The notes under the pieces are model-generated. The model ran no database searches and was not told the origin of the DNA. It worked only from the letters and a program-made list of their open reading frames with translations. Of a DNA stretch of 64,000 nt, positions 8,151 through 15,521 are shown piece after piece; the stretch's first letter is position 1; each line of letters starts with the position of its first letter. The DNA lies in NCBI RefSeq assembly GCF_001984155.1, contig NZ_MTQO01000046.1, forward strand, positions 421,775 to 485,774. Direction: 5' to 3'. The position numbers were made by a program, and so were the translations under genes. Origin of the DNA: Actinosynnema sp. ALI-1.44 (GTDB lineage Bacteria; Actinomycetota; Actinomycetes; Mycobacteriales; Pseudonocardiaceae).

Positions 8151-8357
8151 GAGGCGGAATTTTAGTGGTCGCGGCGGTCGCGCGAGTACCGGCCGATCGG
8201 CCGTGCCAGGGCAACCGGCCACAGCGGACAGACAGCACAACTCGGAGTCGTTGCGGCAGAGCTGTTTTCGGGCAAAGCGGCCAGGCGAACCCGATTCGCC
8301 GCCGCGGCGCCCCGGGGTACCGTGGATCAAGGTACCGGCCCAGGTCAGGAGGTCACT

Positions 8358-8645
8358 GTGGGCAACCTTGGAGCCACGGAGCTGCTCATCATCGCCGTTG
8401 TGGTCGTGTTGCTGTTCGGCACCAAGAAGATGCCGGACATGGCTCGGTCCCTCGGCCGGTCGATGCGCATCCTCAAGGCCGAGACCTCCGCCGAACGCCG
8501 CTCAGCGGAGCCCGTCACCCCGGTGGTGGAGCAGGCCGCTGTGCCGCCCGAGACGCTGGCGCGGCTGCAGGCCCAGATCGACGACCTGCAGCGTCAGCTC
8601 AATGCCCGCCAGGCCCGGCCGGAGGTTTCCGAGCAGCCGCGCTGA
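8358..8645 (+). CDS. tatA: Twin-arginine translocation protein TatA
   Basis: 95 residues from a GTG start preceded by a perfect AGGAGG (8347-8352). One N-terminal transmembrane helix ([14 protein letters not shown]) is followed by the TatA hinge and amphipathic helix '[21 protein letters not shown]', then a charged C-terminal tail with a short coiled-coil. TatA forms the pore of the Tat pathway exporting folded proteins. No tatC or tatB is in the window, so this is a stand-alone, possibly secondary copy. Confidence 0.88.
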   Translation: MGNLGATELLIIAVVVVLLFGTKKMPDMARSLGRSMRILKAETSAERRSAEPVTPVVEQAAVPPETLARLQAQIDDLQRQLNARQARPEVSEQPR

Positions 8646-8673
8646 CAGCACGCTGCGGCGGCAACACTCCCGT

Positions 8674-8705
8674 AGTAACCTTTAAACCAATGTATAGAGG
8701 TTACT
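8674..8705 (+). promoter_or_regulatory. Inverted repeat in front of the split GNAT gene
   Basis: AGTAACCT (8674-8681) and AGGTTACT (8698-8705) form an 8-bp perfect inverted repeat with an AT-rich 16-nt centre, ending directly at the AAGGAGG ribosome site of the following gene. The arrangement fits a repressor site over a promoter. The core GTAAC/GTTAC is shared with the site at 9863-9892, but the spacing differs. Confidence 0.35.
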
Positions 8706-8719
8706 AAGGAGGTGTCGGC

Positions 8720-9298
8720 ATGCGGACGTCCCTCACCGTCAGAGAACTGACCAAGGCGACCTGGAGCGATTTCGAAGTCGTCATGGGGGCCAACGGAGGC
8801 GCTCGCGGGTGCTGGTGCATGCACTGGCGACTGTCCATCGACGAATGAATGCAAGGCAAAGGCGACGGGAACAAGAAGTCGATGAAACACCTGTCCGAGC
8901 GCGAGAAGCCGCCCGGTGTCATCGTCTACGACGGGGACGAACCCGTGGCGTGGTGCTCGCTGGGGCGACGTGGCGAGTTCCGCAGGCTCGAACGTTCCTC
9001 GCTGCTCAAGCGCATCGACGACGAGCCGGTCTGCGCGATCACGTGCCTTTATGTCCACAAAGGACGCCGTGGTTCCGGTCTGCTGCCGGGGATTCTGGAC
9101 GCCGTGTGCGACTACGCGGCGTCAGCCGGGTACCCGGTCGCCGAGGGTTACCCGGTCGAACCGAGTGCGGGCAAGCGCGCGGGCGCCGACACGGCGATGA
9201 CGGGGATCGCCAGCGCGTTCCTCGATGCCGGGTTCACCGAAGTCGCCCGGCCGCGCAAGGACCGGCCGATCATGCGACGCGAGCTCGGCGCCGCCTGA
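8720..9298 (+). pseudogene. GNAT acetyltransferase split by an in-frame TGA
   Basis: Translation from ATG 8720 (AAGGAGG at 8706-8712) gives 42 residues, including 'GGARGCWCMHWRLS', then an in-frame TGA at 8846-8848 followed at once by ATG in the same frame. The continuation 'MQGKGDGNKKSM...PPGVIVYDGDEPVAWCSL' is the rest of the same GNAT family, which normally reads CWCM-WRL-...-GKGEGN without a break. The stop occupies the place where homologues have Trp or another residue, so a single TGG to TGA change explains it. The second part (8849-9298, 149 residues) keeps the acetyl-CoA motif 'LYVHKGRRGSGL' and might be made alone. A disabled gene, sequence error or readthrough are the options. Confidence 0.75.
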
Positions 9299-9301
9299 CA
9301 C

Positions 9302-9850
9302 TCAACCGGCCACGCGATGGCGGCTGGCCTTCTCCCGGTTACCACAGGTGCTCATGCTGCACCAGCGACGGCGTCCGCCTCGTGACGAGTCCAGGAACAG
9401 CCATCCGCATCGGCCGCACGCCCTGAGCCGGTCCCGGGGAAGCGTGAACAGCGCCTGCACCGCCATCAGAGCCAGGGCCGAGGGAATCGCGCCTGGCAAG
9501 GCCCAGTCCGCGGTGCCGTCCACGTGCACGTGTCCGGTTCGCACGCCTGCCCCGGCTCGTTCCAGGAGCGCACCGAGAGGTTCGGGCGGCGGCGCCGCAC
9601 CGCACGCGACTGCGTCGAGCACGGCCCATGCCTGCTCCCGAACAGTTTGGACGTCTTGTACGAGGCCGTTCGTCGGCACCACGGGTATCTCGTCGAACAG
9701 CCCCGACGACACACACCAGGTCAGGACGTCCGAGGAGGTTTTCAACAGTTCACCCTCGTCGACGGGCTGCGCTCTGCTGAAGACGGTGTTGGTGAGGTCG
9801 AGTACCAGGTGGCCACCGACGAAGTGCCCCTCCTGCCACGGCGGGCGCAC
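9302..9850 (-). CDS. CGNR zinc-finger transcriptional regulator
   Basis: About 182 residues. 'FVGGHLVLDLTNTV' at the N-terminus is the ABATE/CGNR opening, and the C-terminus ends 'CGRCGWLFLDSSRGGRRRWC...CGNREKASRHR', the CGNR zinc finger that binds DNA. I place the start at GTG 9850, where GGAGGG (9859-9864) sits 8 nt upstream; the frame stays open to 10060 but that part is unlike the family. The inverted repeat 9863-9892 lies immediately upstream. The gene is divergent from a cytochrome P450, a likely target. Confidence 0.85.
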   Translation of the reverse strand: MRPPWQEGHFVGGHLVLDLTNTVFSRAQPVDEGELLKTSSDVLTWCVSSGLFDEIPVVPTNGLVQDVQTVREQAWAVLDAVACGAAPPPEPLGALLERAGAGVRTGHVHVDGTADWALPGAIPSALALMAVQALFTLPRDRLRACGRCGWLFLDSSRGGRRRWCSMSTCGNREKASRHRVAG

Positions 9851-9862
9851 CGCCGACACCCT

Positions 9863-9892
9863 CCGGGTAACCACATAAACGATGTTACCCGG
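9863..9892. promoter_or_regulatory. Candidate operator of the CGNR regulator / P450 promoter
   Basis: CCGGGTAAC-N12-GTTACCCGG, a perfect 9-bp inverted repeat, lies in the 131-nt divergent region between the CGNR regulator (start 9850) and the P450 (start 9982). It overlaps the CGNR ribosome site by two bases, so occupancy should block its expression. Confidence 0.5.
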
Positions 9893-9981
9893 ATTGATGA
9901 ACCGCGAAGTTTGGTACGGGCCCGCACGCAGGTCTGCCGGTAAGGTCGTGGTACACGCCAGTACCATCGAGAGGACGCGTC

Positions 9982-11319
9982 GTGACAACGGTGAAGCGAG
10001 CCTCCTACGGCCTCGCGGCACGTGCCAAGCCGGTCGTGCGCTGGGGAATCGGCCACGCACTGCCCCGGACCGCGCTGCGTGTGGCCGCCCGGCGCGGAGA
10101 TCTCCAGGCGCGGCTGGTCGTCGAGTCCGTACAGAGGCCGACCGCCGAACTGCACGACCTGTTCGACGAGATCCGCGCAGGCGGGCCGGTGCACAAGGCT
10201 GGCTACGCCTACATCACGGCCAGCCATTCGGCCGTCAGGGAGTTGCTCACCAGCAACGACTTCCGCAGTGGGATGAGCGCGCCGGAAGACCGGCTGCTGA
10301 CGCGCGTGTTCCAATGGTCGGCGTCCAGCCATCTGCATCCGGTGGCGCCGCCGTCCCTGCTGGTGACCGAGCCGCCTGATCACACGCGATACCGCAAGCT
10401 CGTCACGCGCGTGTTCACGGTTCGCGCGGTCGAGAACCTGCGTGAACGCACCGAGCAGATCGCCCACGAACTGCTCGACAAGATCGACGCCGCGCGACCG
10501 GTCGACCTCGTCGAGACGTACTGCAGCCTGCTGCCGGTGACGGTGATCGCGGAGATCCTCGGTGTGCCACCGGAGGAGCGGCGGCGTGTGCTGGAGTTGG
10601 GCACCGCCGCGGCACCCAGCCTCGACATGGGGCTGTCGTGGCGCCAGTTCCGCACGGTGGACGCGGCGCTCGCGTCGTTCGACAGCTGGCTTGGCCGTCA
10701 CCTCGACCACCTGCGGGACAATCCCGGCGACGACCTGCTGAGCCAACTGGTGACCGCCCGCGAGGACGGCGCAGGTCTCACCCGGTCCGAGCTCAAGGCC
10801 ACCGCCGGGCTCGTGCTCGCGGCGGGGTTCGAGACCACCGTGAACCTGCTGGGCAACGGAATCGCCCTGCTGCACGACAATCCCCGGCAGCTCGACGCGC
10901 TCCGGCAGGACCCCGCGCTGTGGCCCAACGCCGTCGACGAGGCCCTCCGCGTCGACCCGCCCGTCCTGTTGACCGCGCGGACCTGTTTGCGTGACACCAC
11001 GCTGGCCGGGGTGCGGGTGCCGAAGGAGGCGATGGTCGTCGGGATCCTGGCCGGAGCCAACCGTGATCCCGGCCTGTTCGACGACCCGGCCCGGTTCGAC
11101 GTGACGCGCCCGAACGCCCGTGAACACGTGTCGTTCTCCGCGGGGCGGCACTACTGTCTCGGCGCCGCCCTCGCCCGGATGGAAGGCGAGGTGGGCCTGC
11201 GGGCCGTCTTCGACCGCTATCCGGATCTCCGGCTCAAACCGGGCGCGACCCGGCGTACGACGAGGATCCTGCGGGGCTACGAGCGCCTGCCCGCCGTTGT
11301 GAAACCGGGAAGCCCTTGA
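9982..11319 (+). CDS. Cytochrome P450
   Basis: 445 residues from GTG 9982 (GAGAGGA upstream). Visible P450 signatures are the I-helix 'AAGFETTVN', the K-helix ExxR in 'DEALRVDP' and the heme loop 'FSAGRHYCLGAALA' with the thiolate Cys392. The loop has S-A-G-R-H-Y where the usual consensus is F-G-x-G-x-H/R. It belongs to the bacterial CYP class that needs external ferredoxin, and no ferredoxin gene is adjacent. About 3 kb beyond the PKS operon end, it could be a tailoring oxidase or an unrelated CGNR-controlled enzyme. Substrate unknown. Confidence 0.9.
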   Translation: MTTVKRASYGLAARAKPVVRWGIGHALPRTALRVAARRGDLQARLVVESVQRPTAELHDLFDEIRAGGPVHKAGYAYITASHSAVRELLTSNDFRSGMSAPEDRLLTRVFQWSASSHLHPVAPPSLLVTEPPDHTRYRKLVTRVFTVRAVENLRERTEQIAHELLDKIDAARPVDLVETYCSLLPVTVIAEILGVPPEERRRVLELGTAAAPSLDMGLSWRQFRTVDAALASFDSWLGRHLDHLRDNPGDDLLSQLVTAREDGAGLTRSELKATAGLVLAAGFETTVNLLGNGIALLHDNPRQLDALRQDPALWPNAVDEALRVDPPVLLTARTCLRDTTLAGVRVPKEAMVVGILAGANRDPGLFDDPARFDVTRPNAREHVSFSAGRHYCLGAALARMEGEVGLRAVFDRYPDLRLKPGATRRTTRILRGYERLPAVVKPGSP

Positions 11320-11410
11320 GGCACCTAGGGTTCACGCCTGGTCAGGCCGAGCAGGTCCACGAACGCGGCGCTCTGCTCCTGAGCGATCCCGCCCGGCGCC
11401 CTGCTTCCGG

Positions 11411-11770
11411 CTACGGCGCGTTGGACATTCCCTTGTGGACTCCTTCGCCGCCTGTGTCGCCTGCGCCGTCTTCGGCGCGGCGGGGCGGGAGTACGGCGAA
11501 CCAGCGGACGGCCTCGGCCGAGGACCGCAGCCGCACCACCGACACGCCGGGCAGGTTCGGCGGACCCAGCCGCAGCGGGAACTCCGCCCGGTGCCTGCGG
11601 TTCGACGTCACCGCCCATTTCACCAGGGAGTTGCTGCCCAGCAGGGCGGCCCACGTCTCGCGGTTGCCACCCCACAGTTCCGTGCGACGCACGATCCGCC
11701 GCAGGACCCGCGCGAGGACCACCGGCAACGGGATGTCGAGCCACACGATCACGTCGGACTGCTGACGGCG
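11411..11770 (-). pseudogene. Remnant of a P-loop (adenylate-kinase-like) ATPase, C-terminal half only
   Basis: The readable part begins 'SDVIVWLDIPLPVVLARVLRR' (residues V-W-L-D-P-L key) and continues 'RTELWGGNRETW...SLVKWAVTSNRRHRAEFP...VVRLRSSAEAVRWF'. That is the C-terminal half of the small 'topology modulation'/adenylate-kinase-like ATPases common in actinomycetes. The N-terminal half with the GxxGxGKS/T loop is missing: homology starts 8 nt after the stop of the upstream phosphotransferase, so a deletion has joined the two genes. No ribosome site or start codon is credible at the junction. Confidence 0.65.
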
Positions 11771-11777
11771 ATCCGGT

Positions 11778-12647
11778 TCAGCCCGCGAGGGCCTGGGTGA
11801 TCTGGCGGGTGGTCTGCGCGGCCACGCGGGGGTTGACGGCGGCGTAGCAGACATAGGCGTTCAAACCGGTGGCCAGTGCCCAGCCGCGACCACGAGTCCA
11901 GGTGGCGTCGTCCACGTCGAGCGCGGCGCGGAAGGTGGCTCGCGTCTCGGCCGACATGAGGGTGAAGGCGATGATCAGGTCGCAGGCCGGGTCGCCCACA
12001 CCCAGCTCACCGAAGTCGATGACAGCGCTGAGGCGGCCGTTGGCCGTCAACAGGTTGCCGGTGTGGAAATCGCCGTGGAACCAGGCCGGTGGACGGCCCC
12101 ACTCGGGGGCGGCGAGGGCTGTGTCCCACAGCTCGGCCATCGCCGCGGTGTCGAACGCGTCGCCGACTTCCGTGATGGCGGATCGGGTCGCCGTGTCCCG
12201 TGCGGCCAGCGGCAGGCCGGTGAGATCCTCGGCCGGTTCGGCGTCGAACCGGCGCAGGGCGGTCAGGAACTCGGCCAACGCACCGGCGGCCTCGTGCGAG
12301 CCGGACAGGGCTTCGACGGTCGCCGCCTCGCCGTCCAGCCAGCGCGACACCGCCCATGGCCACGGATAGCCGAAGTCCGGTGCACCGACCTCCACCAGCG
12401 TGGGGATGGCAAGAGGCAGGTGCGGGGCGAGCCGGGGCAGCCACTCGGCTTCCTTCCTCGCCTGCTTGATCGCACCGGCATGACGAGGCAGCCGAACGGA
12501 CAGCTCCTCGCCCAGCCGGTAGATCACGTGATCCGAGCCTGCCGGGGCGTGGGGACGCAGCGGCAACTCGGCCCACCGCGGGAACTGCGTATCGACCAGC
12601 CGCCTCGCCAGCGCGGCATCGATTGTCGGGGTCGTCTCGACGGTCAC
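11778..12647 (-). CDS. Aminoglycoside phosphotransferase-family kinase
   Basis: 289 residues with the APH/choline-kinase fold. The Brenner motif WFHGDFHTGNLL (catalytic Asp) is at about residues 189-200, followed by 'AVIDFGELGVGDPACDL' (metal-binding Asp). 'YRLGEELSVRLPRHAGAIKQ' (R-L-P for the ATP Lys/Arg region) is at the N-terminus. Members phosphorylate aminoglycosides or other small hydroxyl compounds; chromosomal copies in actinomycetes often have no resistance phenotype. The downstream kinase remnant at 11411-11770 follows after a deletion. Substrate cannot be predicted. Confidence 0.85.
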   Translation of the reverse strand: MTVETTPTIDAALARRLVDTQFPRWAELPLRPHAPAGSDHVIYRLGEELSVRLPRHAGAIKQARKEAEWLPRLAPHLPLAIPTLVEVGAPDFGYPWPWAVSRWLDGEAATVEALSGSHEAAGALAEFLTALRRFDAEPAEDLTGLPLAARDTATRSAITEVGDAFDTAAMAELWDTALAAPEWGRPPAWFHGDFHTGNLLTANGRLSAVIDFGELGVGDPACDLIIAFTLMSAETRATFRAALDVDDATWTRGRGWALATGLNAYVCYAAVNPRVAAQTTRQITQALAG

Positions 12648-12765
12648 GGAGAGCTCCTGCAGGTCGCAGCGGTCCCGAGGGGCATGCCGCCCACGGCCGT
12701 CGGCAGCGTGTCACGACCTCACCAGTGTGCTCAACCGGTTATCCGACTCGCTTGTGAACGCGGGG

Positions 12766-14175
12766 TCAGAGCCGCCCGTCCTTTGTGGCCGACACCAGCA
12801 CGAGATCCCGATGTGCGGGATTGGCCGCGACGCGGTCCGCGATGGCCTGCGCCGCGTCGCGCGCGTCGTCCAGGACCGAGCGCTCGTCCATCGTGAGCAC
12901 CTCGCCGTCGCGCATCAGCACGCGCCCGGCGACCATCACCATCCGCACCTCGGTTCCCCGCGCCGAGTAGACCAGGTTCGGGATGATGTTGCGCACCGGT
13001 TCTCCGAGAACGGGACCCAGACTCGCGCCGCTCAGGTCCACCGTGATGAGGTCGGCCTGCTTCCCGACTTCCAGCGAGCCGATCTGGTCGCCGAGGCCGA
13101 TCGCGCGGGCACCGTCGATGGTGGCCATGCGCATGACCTCCCACGCGGGCATGACCGTCGGGTCGGCTTTGAGGATCTTGTTGAAGTACGCGGTGAGCCG
13201 CATCTCGTTGAACATCGTGCACGCGCCGTTGTCGGACCCGAGTGCCACCAAGCCGCCCGCTCGCCGGAAGGCGATCGACGGCGGGACGACGCCGTCGACG
13301 AGGCCGATGGCACTGGAGCACAGCATCATGCTGACGCCGTTGCGCGCCATGTACTCCGCTTCCTGCTCGGTCGCCACGGTGAGGTGGACGGCCATCAACT
13401 GGTCGTCCAGGTAGCCGAGCTCGTCGAGGTACGCCACGGTGCGCTGGCCGTAGCGTTGGAGCATCTGGGCTGTCTCCCGATCACCCTGGGCGACGTGCAT
13501 GTTGATCATCAGTCCATGGCGGTCGGCCACTCGCTTCGTCTCGACGAGGTGCTCCCGCAGCACGAGGTCCGGCGCGACCGGCCCGAGCACGACCGTGATC
13601 CGCCCCTCCTCGGAGCCGTTCCACGTGTTCGCGAACGCCGCAGCTTCCGCGAGTCGTGCGTGGCCCGCGGCCTGGTCGAGCGCGTACAGCCCAGTCAGCT
13701 GCTCATCCGCGGTCAACGCGTTGAACTGGGCGACGAGTCGACCGCGCACTCCGGACGCGACGTACGCCTCGGCGCACTCCGCGGCCGGGTCCACGAAATC
13801 GACGAAGGTCGTCGTCCCGGCTTTGAGCCCTTCGAGGACGCAGGCCATGCTGCGGACGACCACGTCCTTGTCCGTGATCTGCTTGTAGAACGGCCAATAG
13901 GCCTTCTCCAACCAGCCGCGCACGTCCTGCGCGACGCCGCGGATCACCGCAAGCGCGGTATGCACGTGTGCGTCGATGAGCCCTGGTAGCAGGGCATGGC
14001 CGGTGGCGTCCACTGTTTCTTCGGCGGTGAACCGGTGCGTCAGTTCACCGGTCGTGTCCACCGCCACTATGCGCTGTCCTTTGACCGCGACCGCCCCGTC
14101 TTTCACATATCCCACGCCGTCGCCGCGCATTGTGAACATGTGAGCATGGGTGATGAGCGTGTCCACGTGCTCCAT
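12766..14175 (-). CDS. TRZ/ATZ-type metal-dependent amidohydrolase (deaminase-like)
   Basis: 469 residues, amidohydrolase superfamily subtype III. Metal ligands are visible as HVH (70, 72), His227 (INMHVAQGDRE), His264 (AVHLT) and Asp315 (GSDNGACT), with a beta-sandwich formed by both ends. The closest families hydrolyse or deaminate N-heterocycles (SAH/MTA deaminase, TrzN/AtzB). The gene starts 33 nt after the stop of the GNAT that ends the PKS operon, in the same direction, so it may be its last gene and act on a nitrogen group of the product. That link is inference; a purine-salvage role is equally possible. Confidence 0.82.
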   Translation of the reverse strand: MEHVDTLITHAHMFTMRGDGVGYVKDGAVAVKGQRIVAVDTTGELTHRFTAEETVDATGHALLPGLIDAHVHTALAVIRGVAQDVRGWLEKAYWPFYKQITDKDVVVRSMACVLEGLKAGTTTFVDFVDPAAECAEAYVASGVRGRLVAQFNALTADEQLTGLYALDQAAGHARLAEAAAFANTWNGSEEGRITVVLGPVAPDLVLREHLVETKRVADRHGLMINMHVAQGDRETAQMLQRYGQRTVAYLDELGYLDDQLMAVHLTVATEQEAEYMARNGVSMMLCSSAIGLVDGVVPPSIAFRRAGGLVALGSDNGACTMFNEMRLTAYFNKILKADPTVMPAWEVMRMATIDGARAIGLGDQIGSLEVGKQADLITVDLSGASLGPVLGEPVRNIIPNLVYSARGTEVRMVMVAGRVLMRDGEVLTMDERSVLDDARDAAQAIADRVAANPAHRDLVLVSATKDGRL

Positions 14176-14208
14176 GCGTATGTCTCCTCATCTGTGACGC
14201 AGGTCGGG

Positions 14209-14862
14209 TCAACGGTCCGAATCGGGCATCCGATCGCTGTTCACGCGGTGGACGACGATGGCGCCGTGGTCCCGGCTCGGTGGATCCGGGTAGTAGTTCT
14301 CGATGACGTGGTCGCGGTCCGGCACGGTGTATCCGAAGCTCTGGTACATCGCCAGCAGCGGGTCCAGCAGGGAACCGGCGAGCGTGCCGAAGGCGTAGTC
14401 CCGAGCGTCGATCTCCCCGTATCTGCGGCAGTAGCCGTCGTAGCCGGGAATCTTCGCGCCTGCCAGGACGTAGTCCAGCCCGAGGCGGGCGGCCAGCTCG
14501 ACCGGTGTCCGCATCATCACCTGGTAGGCGCTGCCGCCGCGTGCGGAGCGCAGCAGTGAGCCCGCCACCAGGTAGAAGGCGTTGGCGTTGGCCATATCGA
14601 TCGGCGGGTAGAAGCCGTCAGCCGTGACGACGTCCCAACTGCTCAGCCGGGACACCTCGGTGGGGTCGTAGCGCATCGGGAAACCCATGAGCGTGCCGAC
14701 GACATCGCCGTCCTGCTCGAACAGCCAGAACCCCTCCCCGAAGGCGCGCAGTCGCGCCAGGAGTTGTTCCTCGGTGGCTCGTTGCGAAGGCTCCCAGTCA
14801 CTTTCCACCACGAGGATGGCCGCCAGGTCGTTCTCGGTCGCCTGCCGCGCCACGACCACCAT
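14209..14862 (-). CDS. GNAT-family acyltransferase in the PKS operon
   Basis: 217 residues from ATG 14862, whose first base is the last base of the GST stop (TGATG). The GNAT core is seen in 'FWLFEQDGDVVGTLMGFPM' and 'YQVMMRTPVELAARLGLDYVLAGAKIPGYDGY', and the C-terminus has the usual helix/strand end 'MYQSFGYTVPDRD'. GNAT enzymes move an acyl group from CoA or ACP to an amine or hydroxyl. As the PKS lacks a thioesterase and this gene is translationally coupled to the operon, it may release or acylate the product. This is inference from position only. Confidence 0.75.
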   Translation of the reverse strand: MVVVARQATENDLAAILVVESDWEPSQRATEEQLLARLRAFGEGFWLFEQDGDVVGTLMGFPMRYDPTEVSRLSSWDVVTADGFYPPIDMANANAFYLVAGSLLRSARGGSAYQVMMRTPVELAARLGLDYVLAGAKIPGYDGYCRRYGEIDARDYAFGTLAGSLLDPLLAMYQSFGYTVPDRDHVIENYYPDPPSRDHGAIVVHRVNSDRMPDSDR

Positions 14863-15521
14863 CAGTTCGCCCTCTCCAGCACCCTGCCGACCCGCTGCCA
14901 GGTGGGCCGGGTGCTGACGCGCTGCCACCACGCGGCGAGGTTCGGACGGTCGGTCACCAGATGGCCGTGCCGGGAGGCGAACAAGTAGTTCAGGTACGGC
15001 AGCCACGTGCACTCGGCGAGCGAGAACTCCGCGCCCGCCAGGAACTCCTGGGTGGCCAGTGCGGTGTCCACGATGTCGAAAGCCCGTTCCAGGTGCGCGC
15101 GGGCGGCGGCTCCCGCGTCCTGCGGCGGCGGTGGGTACAGGCCGCCCGCGTCGCTGGCTCGGAGGATGTCGTAGACCGGACCCGCGCGGACGATCTCCCA
15201 GACGGGACCGCTCACCTCGCACTGTTCCACACTGATCCACTGCTCCATCAACCCTCGCGCCCGCAGGTCGGCCGGGGTCAGCGAGGGACCCGGCAGCCGC
15301 TGGTCGAGATAGCGGATGATCGCCCGCGACTCGTACAGCACGAAACCGTCGTCGTCGAGGACCGGGATCTCCCCGAACGGCTGCCGGGCGAGGTGCTCCG
15401 GCGCCTTGTCCTCGCCCTTGAGCGGGTCGACCTCGACCAGTTCGGGTTCCTGGCCTTTCTCCGCGAACACCATCAGCACTTTCTGGGTGACCGAGCTGAT
15501 GGCGGATCCGTAGACCTTCAT
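14862..15521 (-). CDS. Glutathione S-transferase-fold protein in the PKS operon
   Basis: 219 residues: N-terminal thioredoxin-like domain ('KVLMVFAEKGQEPELVEVD', 'QPFGEIPVLDDDGFVLYESRAIIRYLD', the cis-Pro and the SRAI glutathione site) and an all-alpha C-terminal domain ending 'RPNLAAWWQRVSTRPTW'. It overlaps the PKS2 stop by ATGA and the GNAT start by one base, so it is part of the operon. Actinomycetes of this group normally use mycothiol rather than glutathione, so the thiol used, or a non-thiol isomerase role on the polyketide, is an open question. Confidence 0.87.
   Translation of the reverse strand: MKVYGSAISSVTQKVLMVFAEKGQEPELVEVDPLKGEDKAPEHLARQPFGEIPVLDDDGFVLYESRAIIRYLDQRLPGPSLTPADLRARGLMEQWISVEQCEVSGPVWEIVRAGPVYDILRASDAGGLYPPPPQDAGAAARAHLERAFDIVDTALATQEFLAGAEFSLAECTWLPYLNYLFASRHGHLVTDRPNLAAWWQRVSTRPTWQRVGRVLERAN

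Noticed and set aside
8846..8848. TGA as selenocysteine codon
   Set aside because: The family position is not a redox Cys, and no SECIS-like structure or selenoprotein gene is seen; a nonsense change is simpler.
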